64,000 bases of DNA from Roseburia inulinivorans DSM 16841 (GTDB taxonomy: Bacteria > Bacillota > Clostridia > Lachnospirales > Lachnospiraceae): the NCBI RefSeq assembly GCF_000174195.1, contig NZ_ACFY01000170.1:1-64000 (forward strand), given 5' to 3'. The notes below the pieces were generated by a model. That model was given only the letters and a program-made list of their open reading frames with translations, was not told where the DNA came from and did not search any database. Shown here one piece after another: positions 25,501 through 35,443 of the stretch. Every line of letters begins with the position of its first letter. The first letter of the stretch is position 1. The translations under genes were made by a program, and so were the position numbers.

Positions 25501-26236
25501 AGGTGTGATCATTTCAGAAAAGCTGGCAACTTTGCTGGATGTATCCGAGGGTGACGATATTTATCTTGAGGTTTCAAGCTTAAATTATAAACCTGTTAAG
25601 GTAATGCACATTGCGGAAAATTATTATTACCATTATGTTTATATGACACCGGAATGCTACCAGTCATTATTTGGGAAAGATATTGAGTATGATGAAATAT
25701 TTGTCGTAAATAAAGACCCGGAAGATATTTCTTATGAAAATGATTTTTCGGCAAAATATCTTGATAACAATGCAGTGTCAGGAATCACATTTACGCGTAC
25801 AATATCAGACCGGATAGAATCAATGATCACAAGTATGAATATTGTTACCTATGTACTTGTTGTGTCTGCAGGACTGCTTGCATTTATTGTTTTATACAAT
25901 TTAAATAACATTAACATCAGTGAGCGTCAGAGGGAGCTGGCGACGCTGAAAGTGCTTGGCTTTTATGATGGGGAAATATCAATGTATGTATTCAGGGAAA
26001 ATATTATGCTGACAGTGCTCGGTACAATTTTTGGTATTTTCTTTGGAATATGGCTGCACCGGTTTGTCATCTTAACAGCAGAACTTGATATTATGATGTT
26101 TGGCCGGCAGATTTATACAAAAAGTTATATCTATAGTATTTTACTTACAATCGGTTTTTCTATTATTGTGAATATCGTGATGCATTGGAAAATGAAAAAA
26201 ATAGATATGATCGAATCATTAAAGAGCGTCGAATAA
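22554..26236 (+). pseudogene. Giant FtsX-family permease with coiled-coil, frameshifted
   Basis: The frame from ATG 22554 stops at 24182, while a second frame runs unbroken to 26236. Restoring one A to the A6 run near 24109-24114 joins them into a ~1,227-residue protein. Order: one N-terminal helix; an extracytoplasmic domain to ~residue 260; a very long coiled-coil (~260-660) rich in repeated ELADAK/QLADG heptads; a three-helix FtsX block; a second soluble domain; and a final FtsX block ending KKIDMIESLKSVE. This layout is common in gut Firmicutes. The rest is intact, so a homopolymer error or slippage is as likely as inactivation. Confidence 0.75.
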
Positions 26237-26328
26237 CTTCTGCTTGCGTATATTATTTGCAGACAGTATAATCGTATGGTCAGTCAATTGACATATATGA
26301 ATACTAAGAACTAAGGAAGAACTACTGT

Positions 26329-27684
26329 ATGTTAAATAAAAAAGATTTCTTAAAATATGCATCGACATTAGCATTTCCGATTATGCTCCAAAATCTGATC
26401 GGAACATTGGTAAACATCGCCGACACGGTAATGCTTGGTTACGTGAGCCAGACTGCCATGTCGGCTTCATCGCTTGCGAACCAGTATACGTTTATTCTTT
26501 TTTGTTTATATTATGGAATGGCAACAGGTACTTCGGTTTTATGTGCCCAATACTGGGGAAAAGGTGATAAAAAGACGGTAGAGAAGATTCTGGGGCTCGC
26601 AGAACGGATTTCCCTGATTATCTCTCTTGTATTTTTTGTTATCTCCTTTACTATGCCAACGGCAATTATGAAGATTTTTACAAACAGTCCTGAGACGATC
26701 GCTGCAGGAAGTGAGTATCTGAAGGTGATTTCATTTTCATTTGTATTCATGGGATTCTCACAGATTTTTATGAGTGCGCTCCGAAGCATCGGAAAAATCA
26801 TGCTGCCGTCGGTTACGTATATTGTTTCGCTTTGTGTGAATGTATTTTGTAATGCAACCTTTATTTTTGGATTGTTTGGCCTTCCAAAACTCGGTGTTAC
26901 CGGTGTTGCACTTGGTACGGTGATCGCCAGAATCTCAGAAGTGCTGATCTGTCTGATTTATTCATTGCGCAGTTCGGACGTCAGATTCAGAATAAAATAT
27001 TTTTTTGCTAAATCAGATATTCTGTTACAGGACTTTATAAAAATTGCAACTCCGGCGGTGATAAATGACGTTGTCTGGAGCTTTGCCAATTCAGCGTTTG
27101 CTGCAATTCTTGGTCATATTGGTGATGATATGGTTGCAGCAAATGCCGTTGCTGTTATGGTGGTAAATATCGGTGCTATCGCCTGCCGCGGTTTTGCCAA
27201 CGCTACCACGATCATTGTCAGCCAGGAGCTTGGGAAAGACCGCATTGATACAGCAAGAGAGTACGGAAAACGAATGCTTACAATAACATTTATTGTCAGC
27301 CTGATCGGATGTGTCGTTATTCTGGCGATCCGTCCTATGATACTGGATTTCTACCGGGATAAATTAACAGAGACGGCTATTTATTATCTTGGCATTTTTA
27401 TCATTATGACAACCTGGCGTTTTGTGGGCGAAGGTATTAATACCTGTCTTATATGCGGCTGCTTCAGGGGTGGCGGTGATGCCAGATTTGGAATGATCGT
27501 AGATACCATATTTATGTGGCTTGTTGCAGTCCCACTTACCTTCCTTGCAGCATATGTTTTCAAACTGCCGCCTGTCTGGGTATACTTTGTCATGACACTG
27601 GACGAGTTCGAAAAAATGCCTGTGGTATTTATTCACTATTTCAGAAATAAATGGCTTACGAATATTACCAGAGATTTTGAGTGA
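26329..27684 (+). CDS. MATE-family multidrug efflux transporter
   Basis: 451 residues with about twelve membrane helices. The start MLNKKDFLKYASTLAFPIML and the motif GTLVNIADTVMLGYVS are typical of MATE family proteins, and the second half repeats the fold (FANSAFAAILGHIGDDMVAA). It exports cationic compounds against a Na+ or H+ gradient in characterised members. The TetR regulator follows immediately but has its own promoter. Confidence 0.9.
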   Translation: MLNKKDFLKYASTLAFPIMLQNLIGTLVNIADTVMLGYVSQTAMSASSLANQYTFILFCLYYGMATGTSVLCAQYWGKGDKKTVEKILGLAERISLIISLVFFVISFTMPTAIMKIFTNSPETIAAGSEYLKVISFSFVFMGFSQIFMSALRSIGKIMLPSVTYIVSLCVNVFCNATFIFGLFGLPKLGVTGVALGTVIARISEVLICLIYSLRSSDVRFRIKYFFAKSDILLQDFIKIATPAVINDVVWSFANSAFAAILGHIGDDMVAANAVAVMVVNIGAIACRGFANATTIIVSQELGKDRIDTAREYGKRMLTITFIVSLIGCVVILAIRPMILDFYRDKLTETAIYYLGIFIIMTTWRFVGEGINTCLICGCFRGGGDARFGMIVDTIFMWLVAVPLTFLAAYVFKLPPVWVYFVMTLDEFEKMPVVFIHYFRNKWLTNITRDFE

Positions 27685-27701
27685 TGGCCTCAGAAATAAA
27701 T

Positions 27702-27752
27702 GATTGACAAATCAACATGAACGGTGTATATTTTCAAAATGAACAGCGTTCA
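27702..27752 (+). promoter_or_regulatory. Promoter and palindromic operator of tetR-like gene
   Basis: TTGACA (27702-27707), 17-bp spacer and TATATT, then the perfect palindrome TGAAC-AGC-GTTCA at 27740-27752 just after the -10. The same 13 bp occur at 28436-28448. Autoregulation is likely. Confidence 0.75.
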
Positions 27753-27797
27753 GATATGAAAAATAAAAGAAATGCCGGAATGTCAAAGGGGGAAATT

Positions 27798-28355
27798 ATG
27801 AATCGTCTTGCTACTTCAAAAGAAGATATATTGGCTGCCAGCAGGGAGCTGATCAAAGAAAACGGGTGGGCGGCTGTAAGCATAAGATCAGTTGCAGCGA
27901 AATGTTCCGTTTCAGCCGGTACGATTTATAATTACTACGAATCCAAGGCAGAGCTGCTTGGTGCTACCATTGAGAGTGTCTGGCAGGAAATCTTTTTTCA
28001 TCCGGAAGACGAGCAGGTATTTCATGATGTTACAACTTGCATTTCATGGATTTATGAACGGTTCAAATATGGCAATAAGCGGTTTCCGGGATTTTTCTCT
28101 TTACATTCCTTTGCTTTCATGAAGGAAGGAAAAGATGACGGAAAGAAAAGGATGATGCGTACATGGGGACATATTTTAAATGGACTATGTGAAGTTTTAA
28201 AAAATGATCATAAGATCCGTCCGGGCGTATTCGATGAGAATTTTACAGAAATGCAGTTTGCAGAAATCCTGTTTTCCCTCATGCTGGTATCAGTGATCCG
28301 CGAGGATTATGATCCGTCCTCTGTGTTAATGCTTATCAACAAAACATTATATTAA
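27798..28355 (+). CDS. TetR/AcrR-family regulator
   Basis: ATG 27798 follows AAAGGGGG; the reading from 27717 would begin inside the promoter and is rejected. The 185 residues carry an N-terminal HTH (ILAASRELIKENGWAAVSIR, then CSVSAGTIYNYYESKAELL) and a helical ligand domain without recognisable specificity. The 13-bp palindrome lies in front of this gene and again before 28547, so its regulon probably includes the membrane protein next door. The MATE pump upstream is a plausible third target. Confidence 0.87.
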   Translation: MNRLATSKEDILAASRELIKENGWAAVSIRSVAAKCSVSAGTIYNYYESKAELLGATIESVWQEIFFHPEDEQVFHDVTTCISWIYERFKYGNKRFPGFFSLHSFAFMKEGKDDGKKRMMRTWGHILNGLCEVLKNDHKIRPGVFDENFTEMQFAEILFSLMLVSVIREDYDPSSVLMLINKTLY

Positions 28356-28398
28356 AAGCAGTTATTGTTCACATTGTGTGTGATCAGTAACGGAAATT

Positions 28399-28426
28399 CT
28401 CCCACTTTGAAAGTGGGAAAATTTTT
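28399..28426 (+). terminator. Intrinsic terminator
   Basis: Stem TCCCACTTT/AAAGTGGGA with a very short loop, then ATTTTT. Confidence 0.75.
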
Positions 28427-28435
28427 GAACCAAAA

Positions 28436-28448
28436 TGAACAGCGTTCA
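28436..28448 (+). promoter_or_regulatory. Second TGAACAGCGTTCA operator
   Basis: Exact 13-bp match to the palindrome in front of the tetR-like gene, ~100 bases upstream of ATG 28547. Confidence 0.7.
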
Positions 28449-28546
28449 TATATCGTGATTTTTAAATGTTTGCAATTAGGTTGAGACTGTTTTCGCAGTG
28501 CAACGTAATTCAATATAAAATTTTAAAATAAGAAAGGAAATTTATC

Positions 28547-29212
28547 ATGCAGGCAATTGTAGAAACTTTATTTGACACCGTATATTTAATCTCGGTAATC
28601 ACGATCGGAATTTTAATGATCAGAAAGAGCAAAGGAAACCGCCAGTTTACTATGTTTGGAATTATGGCAGTTCTTTTGGGAAGTGGAGATGCATTCCATC
28701 TGGTTCCACGTGCACTGGCTCTTTGCACAACAGGTCTTGAGAACTTTACTGTACAGTTAGGACTGGGCAAATGGATCACATCTGTAACGATGACAATCTT
28801 TTACGTTGTACTTTATCACATCTGGCGTGAACGCTATCAGATCAAAGGTCATAATGCAGCGACAGCAGCTGTTTACAGTCTTGCAGGATTAAGAATTATT
28901 TTGTGTATGATGCCACAGAATAACTGGCTTAGTGCATCAGCTCCGCTTTCCTGGGGTATTTACCGTAATATTCCGTTTGCACTGATGGGAATCCTGATCA
29001 TTGTTTTATTCTATAAAAGCGCAAAAGAGAACAATGACAAGTCTTTCCGCTTTATGTGGCTGACAATCGTTTTAAGCTTTGCATTCTATATCCCGGTTGT
29101 GCTGTGGGCGGATGTCATTCCGATGATCGGTATGCTGATGATCCCTAAGACATGTGCATATGTCTGGACAGTCGTGATCGGTTACAATGCGATGAACAAA
29201 GAGATCGCTTAA
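28547..29212 (+). CDS. Six/seven-helix membrane protein under TetR operator
   Basis: AGAAAGGAAA precedes ATG 28547. The 221 residues are mostly hydrophobic with about seven spans. A conserved-looking GSGDAFHLVPR motif lies at the end of the second span, and WRERYQIKG in a cytoplasmic loop. I do not recognise a characterised family. The operator and divergent location from other genes suggest it is the effector that the neighbouring TetR protein controls. Confidence 0.65.
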   Translation: MQAIVETLFDTVYLISVITIGILMIRKSKGNRQFTMFGIMAVLLGSGDAFHLVPRALALCTTGLENFTVQLGLGKWITSVTMTIFYVVLYHIWRERYQIKGHNAATAAVYSLAGLRIILCMMPQNNWLSASAPLSWGIYRNIPFALMGILIIVLFYKSAKENNDKSFRFMWLTIVLSFAFYIPVVLWADVIPMIGMLMIPKTCAYVWTVVIGYNAMNKEIA

Positions 29213-29355
29213 GAAAAACTTTTTTGTGTAACAATAAGAGGGCATATGTTCATCGACGGTGAATAAAGTAATAAAAACGCTGAATTTAAAAAAAACAGTG
29301 ATTTTCTTTTGGAAAAGTAGTATTATTTCACTGTAGATGAAAGGAGTGTGTGGAT

Positions 29356-30435
29356 ATGGAGCCATATAAAGCAAAAAAAATGCCTTTAGAATACAAAATT
29401 GATAAAGAAATGCTGATGTTGATATCAGAAGCAAATGTGAAGTATGGGGAATATAAGTCTCTTTTAAACACTTTGGAATTTGATGCAGGTTTCTTCCTGG
29501 ATTCTGTTATTTTGAATGAAAGTTATAAATCAACACAGATCGAGGGTACCCAGATTTCACAAGATGAGATGTACTACCTGAAGTACATGGAAATAACGGA
29601 TGATAGCAGAGAAATTCAAAATCTTAAAAAGACAATAGAATATGCATCTTCAAATTTACAGGTGGGAAATAAGATCAGCTATGAGCTTGTCAATGAAATG
29701 CATAGGATCATACTGGATAGTGTCCGTGGATCACAGCGAACTCCAGGTCAAATAAGAACTACACAAAATTGGATCGGACCAAGGGGATGTACCATTGATA
29801 CCGCAACATTTGTTCCGCCAATTCCTGAAGAGGTATATGGATTGCTCAAAAATCTATATGAATACATGAATGATGAATTTGAGGATCCGTTGTTGGTAAA
29901 TATTGCCTTATCGCATATGCAGTTTGAAACTATTCATGCGTATAAGGATGGAAACGGACGTCTTGGCAGAGCCTTGATACCGGTACAAATGGCGATGTTG
30001 GATCAAAGCACACCTATTTTGTATATGTCAGAGATACTTGAGTTATATAAACCGTCATATCAGAGAAATCTGATGGAATGTAGACGAGGAAATGTATCAG
30101 GATATATTAAGTTCTTCTTACAATGTATTATTGACCAGTGTAATGCATATATTTACAAGTTGGATAGAATCAAAGAAATATATAAAGAAGACATGAAAAC
30201 TATTGAAGCAATAAAAGGTAATTCTGTTTATAAGATAATGCCGGTTATCATGAAACAGATTGTTTTTACTAAAAAAGAGATTCAAGAGTTATCTGGGGTA
30301 TCTCCAAATGTTGTTTCAAAAATTATTAATCAGTTAGTTGATTTAAATGTAATTATTCCTGACTCAACAAAAATGAAAAAGGGATATAGATACCAAAAAA
30401 TATATGAAGTATTTGTTGGAACAAGAGAATTCTAA
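29356..30435 (+). CDS. Class II Fic-domain AMP transferase with C-terminal winged helix
   Basis: AAAGGAG precedes ATG 29356. The 359 residues contain the Fic core with HAYKDGNGRLGR (catalytic His ~194). An N-terminal inhibitory helix motif STQIEGT at ~59-65 (S-x3-E-G) makes it a self-inhibited class II enzyme. The C-terminal ~70 residues form a winged helix (FTKKEIQELSGVSPNVVSKI). Such proteins are common as solitary genes and AMPylate or otherwise modify targets when inhibition is relieved. All catalytic residues are present. Confidence 0.9.
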   Translation: MEPYKAKKMPLEYKIDKEMLMLISEANVKYGEYKSLLNTLEFDAGFFLDSVILNESYKSTQIEGTQISQDEMYYLKYMEITDDSREIQNLKKTIEYASSNLQVGNKISYELVNEMHRIILDSVRGSQRTPGQIRTTQNWIGPRGCTIDTATFVPPIPEEVYGLLKNLYEYMNDEFEDPLLVNIALSHMQFETIHAYKDGNGRLGRALIPVQMAMLDQSTPILYMSEILELYKPSYQRNLMECRRGNVSGYIKFFLQCIIDQCNAYIYKLDRIKEIYKEDMKTIEAIKGNSVYKIMPVIMKQIVFTKKEIQELSGVSPNVVSKIINQLVDLNVIIPDSTKMKKGYRYQKIYEVFVGTREF

Positions 30436-30548
30436 CAAATAGAATGATTCCCCTAAATTAATTAGGTATTGCATCACAGTAGTATAGAACAAGTCCCCTT
30501 GCAACTTTCCTGAAACCATGCTATATTCCCATCTTTGACAGTTGGAAA

Positions 30549-30606
30549 ACAAAAAACGGTTGTATAGCTAGTAAAATCAAGGCTGGCAGCCGTTTTTTGT
30601 TTTCTG
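30549..30606 (+). terminator. Intrinsic terminator between Fic and MATE genes
   Basis: AAAAAACGGTTG pairs with CAGCCGTTTTTT across a ~27-base loop. Confidence 0.65.
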
Positions 30607-30674
30607 ATTTTATATGATGTATGATGAAGCATACAATCTCGCAATGGGATTTTTTTAGAAGGAGCAGTAAAAGA

Positions 30675-32021
30675 ATGTCAAAAGATGAATATTTGATAAC
30701 AGATAAACCTCTTAAAGCGTTGACTATTTTCGCAATGCCAATGATTCTGGGCAGCTTTTTTCAGCAAGTCTATAATATGGCTGATTCGATTATCGTCGGT
30801 CAGTTTGTCGGTTCTTCTGCACTGGCAGCAGTCGGTGCCTGTGCGGCACTTACGAATGTTTTCATATGTGTAGCACTTGGTGCCGGTGTAGGTGCGGGAG
30901 TGCTTGTGAGCCGCTATTTTGGTGCCAGAAATTACAGTAAAATGAAAACGATTGTGTCAACATCACTGATCAGCTTTTGTATTTTAAGCATACTCCTGGG
31001 TGCGTTTGGATTTGGGTTTTCCCGCCTGATGATGAGCTTGTTACAGACACCTGCTGATATACTGGACGAAGCAGTATTGTATCTGCAAGTCTATTTTGTG
31101 GGATTTCCGTTTCTTTTTATGTATAACATTCTATCTACCATGTTTACATCAATCGGCGAATCAAAAATTCCGTTAGGACTTCTGATATTTTCATCTGTAT
31201 TGAATATTTTTATGGATCTTTGGATGGTAGCGGATCTTGGAATGGGTGTGTTCGGTGCAGCTCTTGCAACGCTCATCGCACAGGGTGTTTCCGCAGTGTT
31301 TTCGTTTTTGATTTTTCTATACCGGATGCGTCGGTATAAGTGCCGGTATAGATGGTTTGACAGACAGGAGTTACAATTAATGCTTCGAATTGCTATTCCA
31401 TCAGTTCTTCAACAGTCTACAGTATCAATAGGCATGATGATCGTACAGGCAGTTGTAAATCCTTTTGGTACACAGGCACTTGCAGGTTACGCAGCAACGA
31501 TGAGAGTAGAGAATGTTTTTTCATTGATGTTTGTATCGATTGGTAATGCAGTTTCACCATATGTTTCCCAGAATCTTGGTGCAAATAAAACCTCACGTAT
31601 CAAAAAAGGCTATCGTGCGGCATTGTTATTAGATACATGCTTTGCAGCTCTCGCTTTCATAGTTATTGAAACACTGCATACTCAGATCTCATCATTATTC
31701 CTGGGCAAAGACGGAACAGCCCTGGCATATCAGGTGTCCGGTGATTATATGAGATGGCTTGGTTATTTCTTTATCTTTATGGGTATCAAGATGGCAACAG
31801 ATGGGGTGCTTCGTGGCCTTGGAATTATGCGTCCATTCCTTATTGCGAACATGGTAAATCTTGCAATTCGTTTATCGGTCGCACTGATTTTTGCACCACG
31901 TTTTGGTATTGCATTTGTCTGGCTTGCTGTACCTGCAGGCTGGCTTGCAAACTTTTTGATTTCTTATGCAGCCCTTAGAAAATCATGGCCGACTGATGAA
32001 ACAGAACGTGCTGTATCATAG
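30675..32021 (+). CDS. MATE-family efflux transporter
   Basis: ATG 30675 (MSKDEYLITDKPLKALTIFA) follows AAGGAG; the reading from 30621 is rejected for lack of such a site. The 448 residues have about twelve helices and NorM/DinF-like motifs (QQVYNMADSIIVGQFVG, then GVGAGVLVSRYFGARN). It differs from the MATE protein at 26329, so it is not a recent duplicate. It ends just before a recombination boundary at ~32190. Confidence 0.9.
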   Translation: MSKDEYLITDKPLKALTIFAMPMILGSFFQQVYNMADSIIVGQFVGSSALAAVGACAALTNVFICVALGAGVGAGVLVSRYFGARNYSKMKTIVSTSLISFCILSILLGAFGFGFSRLMMSLLQTPADILDEAVLYLQVYFVGFPFLFMYNILSTMFTSIGESKIPLGLLIFSSVLNIFMDLWMVADLGMGVFGAALATLIAQGVSAVFSFLIFLYRMRRYKCRYRWFDRQELQLMLRIAIPSVLQQSTVSIGMMIVQAVVNPFGTQALAGYAATMRVENVFSLMFVSIGNAVSPYVSQNLGANKTSRIKKGYRAALLLDTCFAALAFIVIETLHTQISSLFLGKDGTALAYQVSGDYMRWLGYFFIFMGIKMATDGVLRGLGIMRPFLIANMVNLAIRLSVALIFAPRFGIAFVWLAVPAGWLANFLISYAALRKSWPTDETERAVS

Positions 32022-32050
32022 GCTGCATAGATTGGAAGGAGTATTTCCAC

Positions 32051-32191
32051 GTGGATACGATTTCAGAAAAAGACACACAAAGTGCAGATGATAAAAAGAA
32101 GGAGAAAATTTCTTACATAGAGGCGATACCTGAATGGCAAGCTTTACGTCGGGAATATAGAAGTCAATTACTTGCGCATTGTGTCGGATAG
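32051..32191 (+). pseudogene. N-terminal fragment of a disrupted gene
   Basis: GGAAGGAG precedes GTG 32051. The 46 codons (VDTISEKDTQSADDKKKEKI, ending REYRSQLLAHCVG) have normal codon use but stop exactly where the inserted module begins. Probably the 5' stub of an unidentified gene cut by the insertion. Confidence 0.4.
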
Positions 32192-32200
32192 GTCGGGCGG

Positions 32201-32401
32201 TTATTCGGGCAAGTCCACCTTGCCAACAAAAGAATAATAAATCTCAATGTCCTGTCTGCGGGTATTGTTCTCGTCATAGCTGCACTCATGCACAACGATT
32301 TTCTCTACAAACTCCCGCAGCAGAGTAGGGGTAAGTTCTTCAAAGCTGGTATGCCGCCGGACAACATTCATAAACTTTTCTGCGTTCACTATAAATTGCA
32401 C
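32201..32401 (-). pseudogene. C-terminal remnant of a large serine recombinase
   Basis: 66 codons matching the end of TnpX/Tn4451-type large serine recombinases (FEELTPTLLREFVEKIVVHE, then RRQDIEIYYSFVGKVDLPE, the DUF4368-like region). The catalytic N-terminal and zinc-ribbon parts are absent. It shows that the BceRSAB-like module was once carried by, or inserted into, a recombinase-type element. Confidence 0.7.
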
Positions 32402-32404
32402 TCA

Positions 32405-34618
32405 CTATGGATTAACAGAACGCCTAAAAATAATCCATGTACTTATGAAGTAACAAATCAATAAAATTGCCAAAATCCCCATTGTTGCCCCTATTTGTAA
32501 CATCAGTGCACCAAACCCGATATAGGCTGAAATTTCTGCTGATATGGTTTGGATAAAGTAAGCTATTACAACAGCAGCTACAATGATTGCTGTGATAATT
32601 GGAAGCCCAAACCAAACACTTAATTGTTGCAAGATAAGTTTTCCGATATGCTTTTCTTCCACCCCCAATTTTCGGAGTACAGAGAAACGATACTTATATT
32701 GTCCTGCGTCTAAGAGTTGTTGCAAAGAAAGTACGGTAAGACATATAACCATCAGTACGACAGCACCATAAATCATTGCAGTCTGTAAAATAAAGTTATT
32801 TGCTATGGAACTATTGATTTGCAGTGTGCTAAAACGCACGCCATAAATAGCCCCGGTTTCTGCCTGCTCGGGATATTTTTCTGTAAAAAGTTTTTCCAGT
32901 TTCCTTGCATTTTCATAGGAGATATTTTCCGTTGTTGTAATATATCGGTTTTTTATTACTGGCAACAGCTTTTCACAAATATTGTCTGGAAGTACATACA
33001 ATACATTTGTATAGGAATTGTACGCTGTTTCTCCAATCGGATCCTCATAATAGGACTGCCCGGAAAGAGTCAATTCTCCTGCGTCAGTCATAATGCTGGT
33101 GTGTTCTTTCAAAAAGTTATCCCGTTCTTCCTCGGTGGCGATTGCTTTCCATTGTGTTGTAAATTCATCTTCCTCCAGAGAAATCTGTTCGTAACCCAGC
33201 ATTTCCCGTATAGTGTTATAATCACTCAAAGAAATTGCCACAATCGGAAAATCATATTTCTGTCTGTTGTGAAAATCATCTTTCTCTGACAGATATAGAT
33301 TGAACGTGCAATCATAAACTGTATCTATTTTGTGTTCTGTCAGAAACTCAGTAATGATTTCATAACTGTCTTGCGGCAGATTTTCTTCTTCATATACGTT
33401 ATTATATCTTGAATATACCTGCACATCATACATAGAGCGCATATCCAAATAACCTGAAGCCCAGCCCGTCAAAATAGGGGCGGCAATAAACATGAAGATT
33501 GCAAGGACAAGGGTTATACAAATCAGCGTCATTGTTTTGCTGGTTGTATTTAGTTTTGATATAATTTGCCCGAAAAAGAACAGGTTTTCTCCCTTGTATC
33601 TATGTTCCGGCGATTTTACTTTCCATGCTACAATCAAGCTGCTGGCAAGATAAATCAATGCACAAATAAAGAAGAGTAAATCAATCAATACAAATACCAG
33701 ATATTGATTCAGTATTCCACCATGTAAAGGCAGATAGTATTGATTGGTAAGAGCAGGTACGCTTGCTGCTAAAAAGACGTGCAATACAGAACAAATAAGC
33801 AGCCCATCAATCAACTTTTGAAAAGCAATTTTTTTCTTTTTCAACATCCATAATGCCGCCCAACCTAATGTAACAACAGGGAGCAAAATATTTCCCCAAT
33901 ACATGATTTTCACCGGGAAAACAAAGCGGGAGTCATAATAAAATCGGACATTTTGTATTCCTGAAAACAATTCCCATAAAGTAAACATTAAAAATAGAAT
34001 TACTACGACAGGAATGAATCGGCTCTTTTTCAATTCTGGCTCATTTTCTTTCTCTGCGGAAAGCATATCAATAATTTTTGTTTTCTGAATGGTACGGGTA
34101 TTGAAAATTCCTACCACAAAAAAACTTGCCACAAAAAATACCACTGTCAACAAAACGGTATCCGGGAATAATGTCCATGAGATTTCATAAGGCTTTCCAT
34201 AAGCAGTAAGGAGCATTGCGGTAATGAATTGAGAGCAAAATACACCGCAAAAAATACCAATCAAAATGGAAAACATACCCATAATCAGTGTTTCTGCAAA
34301 GAAAATCCTGCCAATGGTTTTTTGTTCCATTCCCATAATGGACTGGACAGCAAACTCTTTTTGCTTCCGTCTTAGCATATAATGATTGACGAACCGTATC
34401 AAAAATAACAACAGCAATGTTATCATGCAGATTGCAATTTTCATTCCGTCACTTAACAGAGTAAAATCATACTCGCTGCCTATATCCGGGCTATAATAAC
34501 TACTGGAAATAGACAAGAACGCATAAAACAAGGTAACACAGATTGTCATTGTGACAATGTAGACCAGATAGTCTTTTACAGACTGTTTTGCATTTCTGAA
34601 AACAAGTTTAGCATACAT
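32405..34618 (-). CDS. BceB-like FtsX permease
   Basis: 737 residues starting MYAKLVFRNAKQSVKDYLVY, the classic BceB start. It has ten helices, arranged as one, then three, then two, then one, then three, with a large extracellular domain between helices 7 and 8 (~420-620). In characterised systems this domain recognises peptide-antibiotic/lipid II-cycle complexes. It overlaps the ATPase stop by 11 bases. Length and topology match intact members. Expected function: resistance to and sensing of bacitracin, lantibiotics or similar peptides through the adjacent BceS-like kinase. Confidence 0.88.
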   Translation of the reverse strand: MYAKLVFRNAKQSVKDYLVYIVTMTICVTLFYAFLSISSSYYSPDIGSEYDFTLLSDGMKIAICMITLLLLFLIRFVNHYMLRRKQKEFAVQSIMGMEQKTIGRIFFAETLIMGMFSILIGIFCGVFCSQFITAMLLTAYGKPYEISWTLFPDTVLLTVVFFVASFFVVGIFNTRTIQKTKIIDMLSAEKENEPELKKSRFIPVVVILFLMFTLWELFSGIQNVRFYYDSRFVFPVKIMYWGNILLPVVTLGWAALWMLKKKKIAFQKLIDGLLICSVLHVFLAASVPALTNQYYLPLHGGILNQYLVFVLIDLLFFICALIYLASSLIVAWKVKSPEHRYKGENLFFFGQIISKLNTTSKTMTLICITLVLAIFMFIAAPILTGWASGYLDMRSMYDVQVYSRYNNVYEEENLPQDSYEIITEFLTEHKIDTVYDCTFNLYLSEKDDFHNRQKYDFPIVAISLSDYNTIREMLGYEQISLEEDEFTTQWKAIATEEERDNFLKEHTSIMTDAGELTLSGQSYYEDPIGETAYNSYTNVLYVLPDNICEKLLPVIKNRYITTTENISYENARKLEKLFTEKYPEQAETGAIYGVRFSTLQINSSIANNFILQTAMIYGAVVLMVICLTVLSLQQLLDAGQYKYRFSVLRKLGVEEKHIGKLILQQLSVWFGLPIITAIIVAAVVIAYFIQTISAEISAYIGFGALMLQIGATMGILAILLICYFISTWIIFRRSVNP

Positions 34619-35375
34619 GGCTCTGTCCCCCTCCGATCATGGTAAGGACATTCAGAATTTTATCAAAAAAATCACTTCTGCTGTCGTTGCCCTTGCGCAG
34701 TTCCATAAAGATTTCTCCGTCTTTCAAAAAAAGAATACGGCTGGCATAGCTGGCGGTAAAAGCGTCATGAGTTACCATAAGAATTGTCGCCCTAAGCTGT
34801 TCATTGATACTTTGAATGGTAGACAGCAGCATTTGTGAGGAATGGCTGTCTAATGCTCCTGTTGGCTCATCTGCCAATAAGAGTTTCGGATTGTTGATAA
34901 TTGCTCTTGCACAGGCACAACGCTGTTTTTGACCGCCCGATACCTGATAAGGATATTTGTTTAGAATATCGCTGATATTCAGCTTTCCGGCTATATCCAA
35001 AATGCGGGGTTCTACACTCCCGGCAGGGACTTTATTGATTGCTAATGCCAGTGCAATGTTTTCTGAAATTGTCAATGTATCCAGCAAATTGAAGTCTTGA
35101 AATACAAAACCTAAATTCTCTCTGCGAAAGCGGGCAAGGGATTTTGGGTTGATTTCCGTTATATCTGTTCCCTCTAAAAAAATATGCCCTGCACTTACGG
35201 TATCAATCGTAGAAATACAGTTGAGCAGCGTTGTCTTTCCAGAACCGGACGCACCCATAATTCCGAGAAATTCTCCGGCTTCCACAGAAAAACTAATATC
35301 TTTAATGGCTTTGGTAATATTCCCCTCATTGCCATAATATTTCTGGATATGCTCCAGCTTCAAAATTGTATTCAT
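34608..35375 (-). CDS. BceA-like ABC ATPase
   Basis: 255 residues with Walker A GASGSGKTT, Q-loop VFQDFNLLDT, signature VSGGQKQRCACARAI, Walker [13 protein letters not shown] and switch MVTHDA. An AGGAGG site lies before the start at 35375. The inverted and direct TTCTTACA repeats at 35444-35474 lie upstream and are the likely BceR-type binding site. Works with the overlapping permease. Confidence 0.92.
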   Translation of the reverse strand: MNTILKLEHIQKYYGNEGNITKAIKDISFSVEAGEFLGIMGASGSGKTTLLNCISTIDTVSAGHIFLEGTDITEINPKSLARFRRENLGFVFQDFNLLDTLTISENIALALAINKVPAGSVEPRILDIAGKLNISDILNKYPYQVSGGQKQRCACARAIINNPKLLLADEPTGALDSHSSQMLLSTIQSINEQLRATILMVTHDAFTASYASRILFLKDGEIFMELRKGNDSRSDFFDKILNVLTMIGGGQSHVC

Positions 35376-35443
35376 CGGATAAACCTCCTTAACTGTTCCA
35401 TACCCATATTGTAAATGGAGTATATCATTTTTTGTATCAAGTT

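Noticed and set aside
27717-27797. Longer N-terminus of the TetR-like protein
   Set aside because: The upstream start lies inside the TTGACA/TATATT promoter and operator; AAAGGGGG points to ATG 27798.
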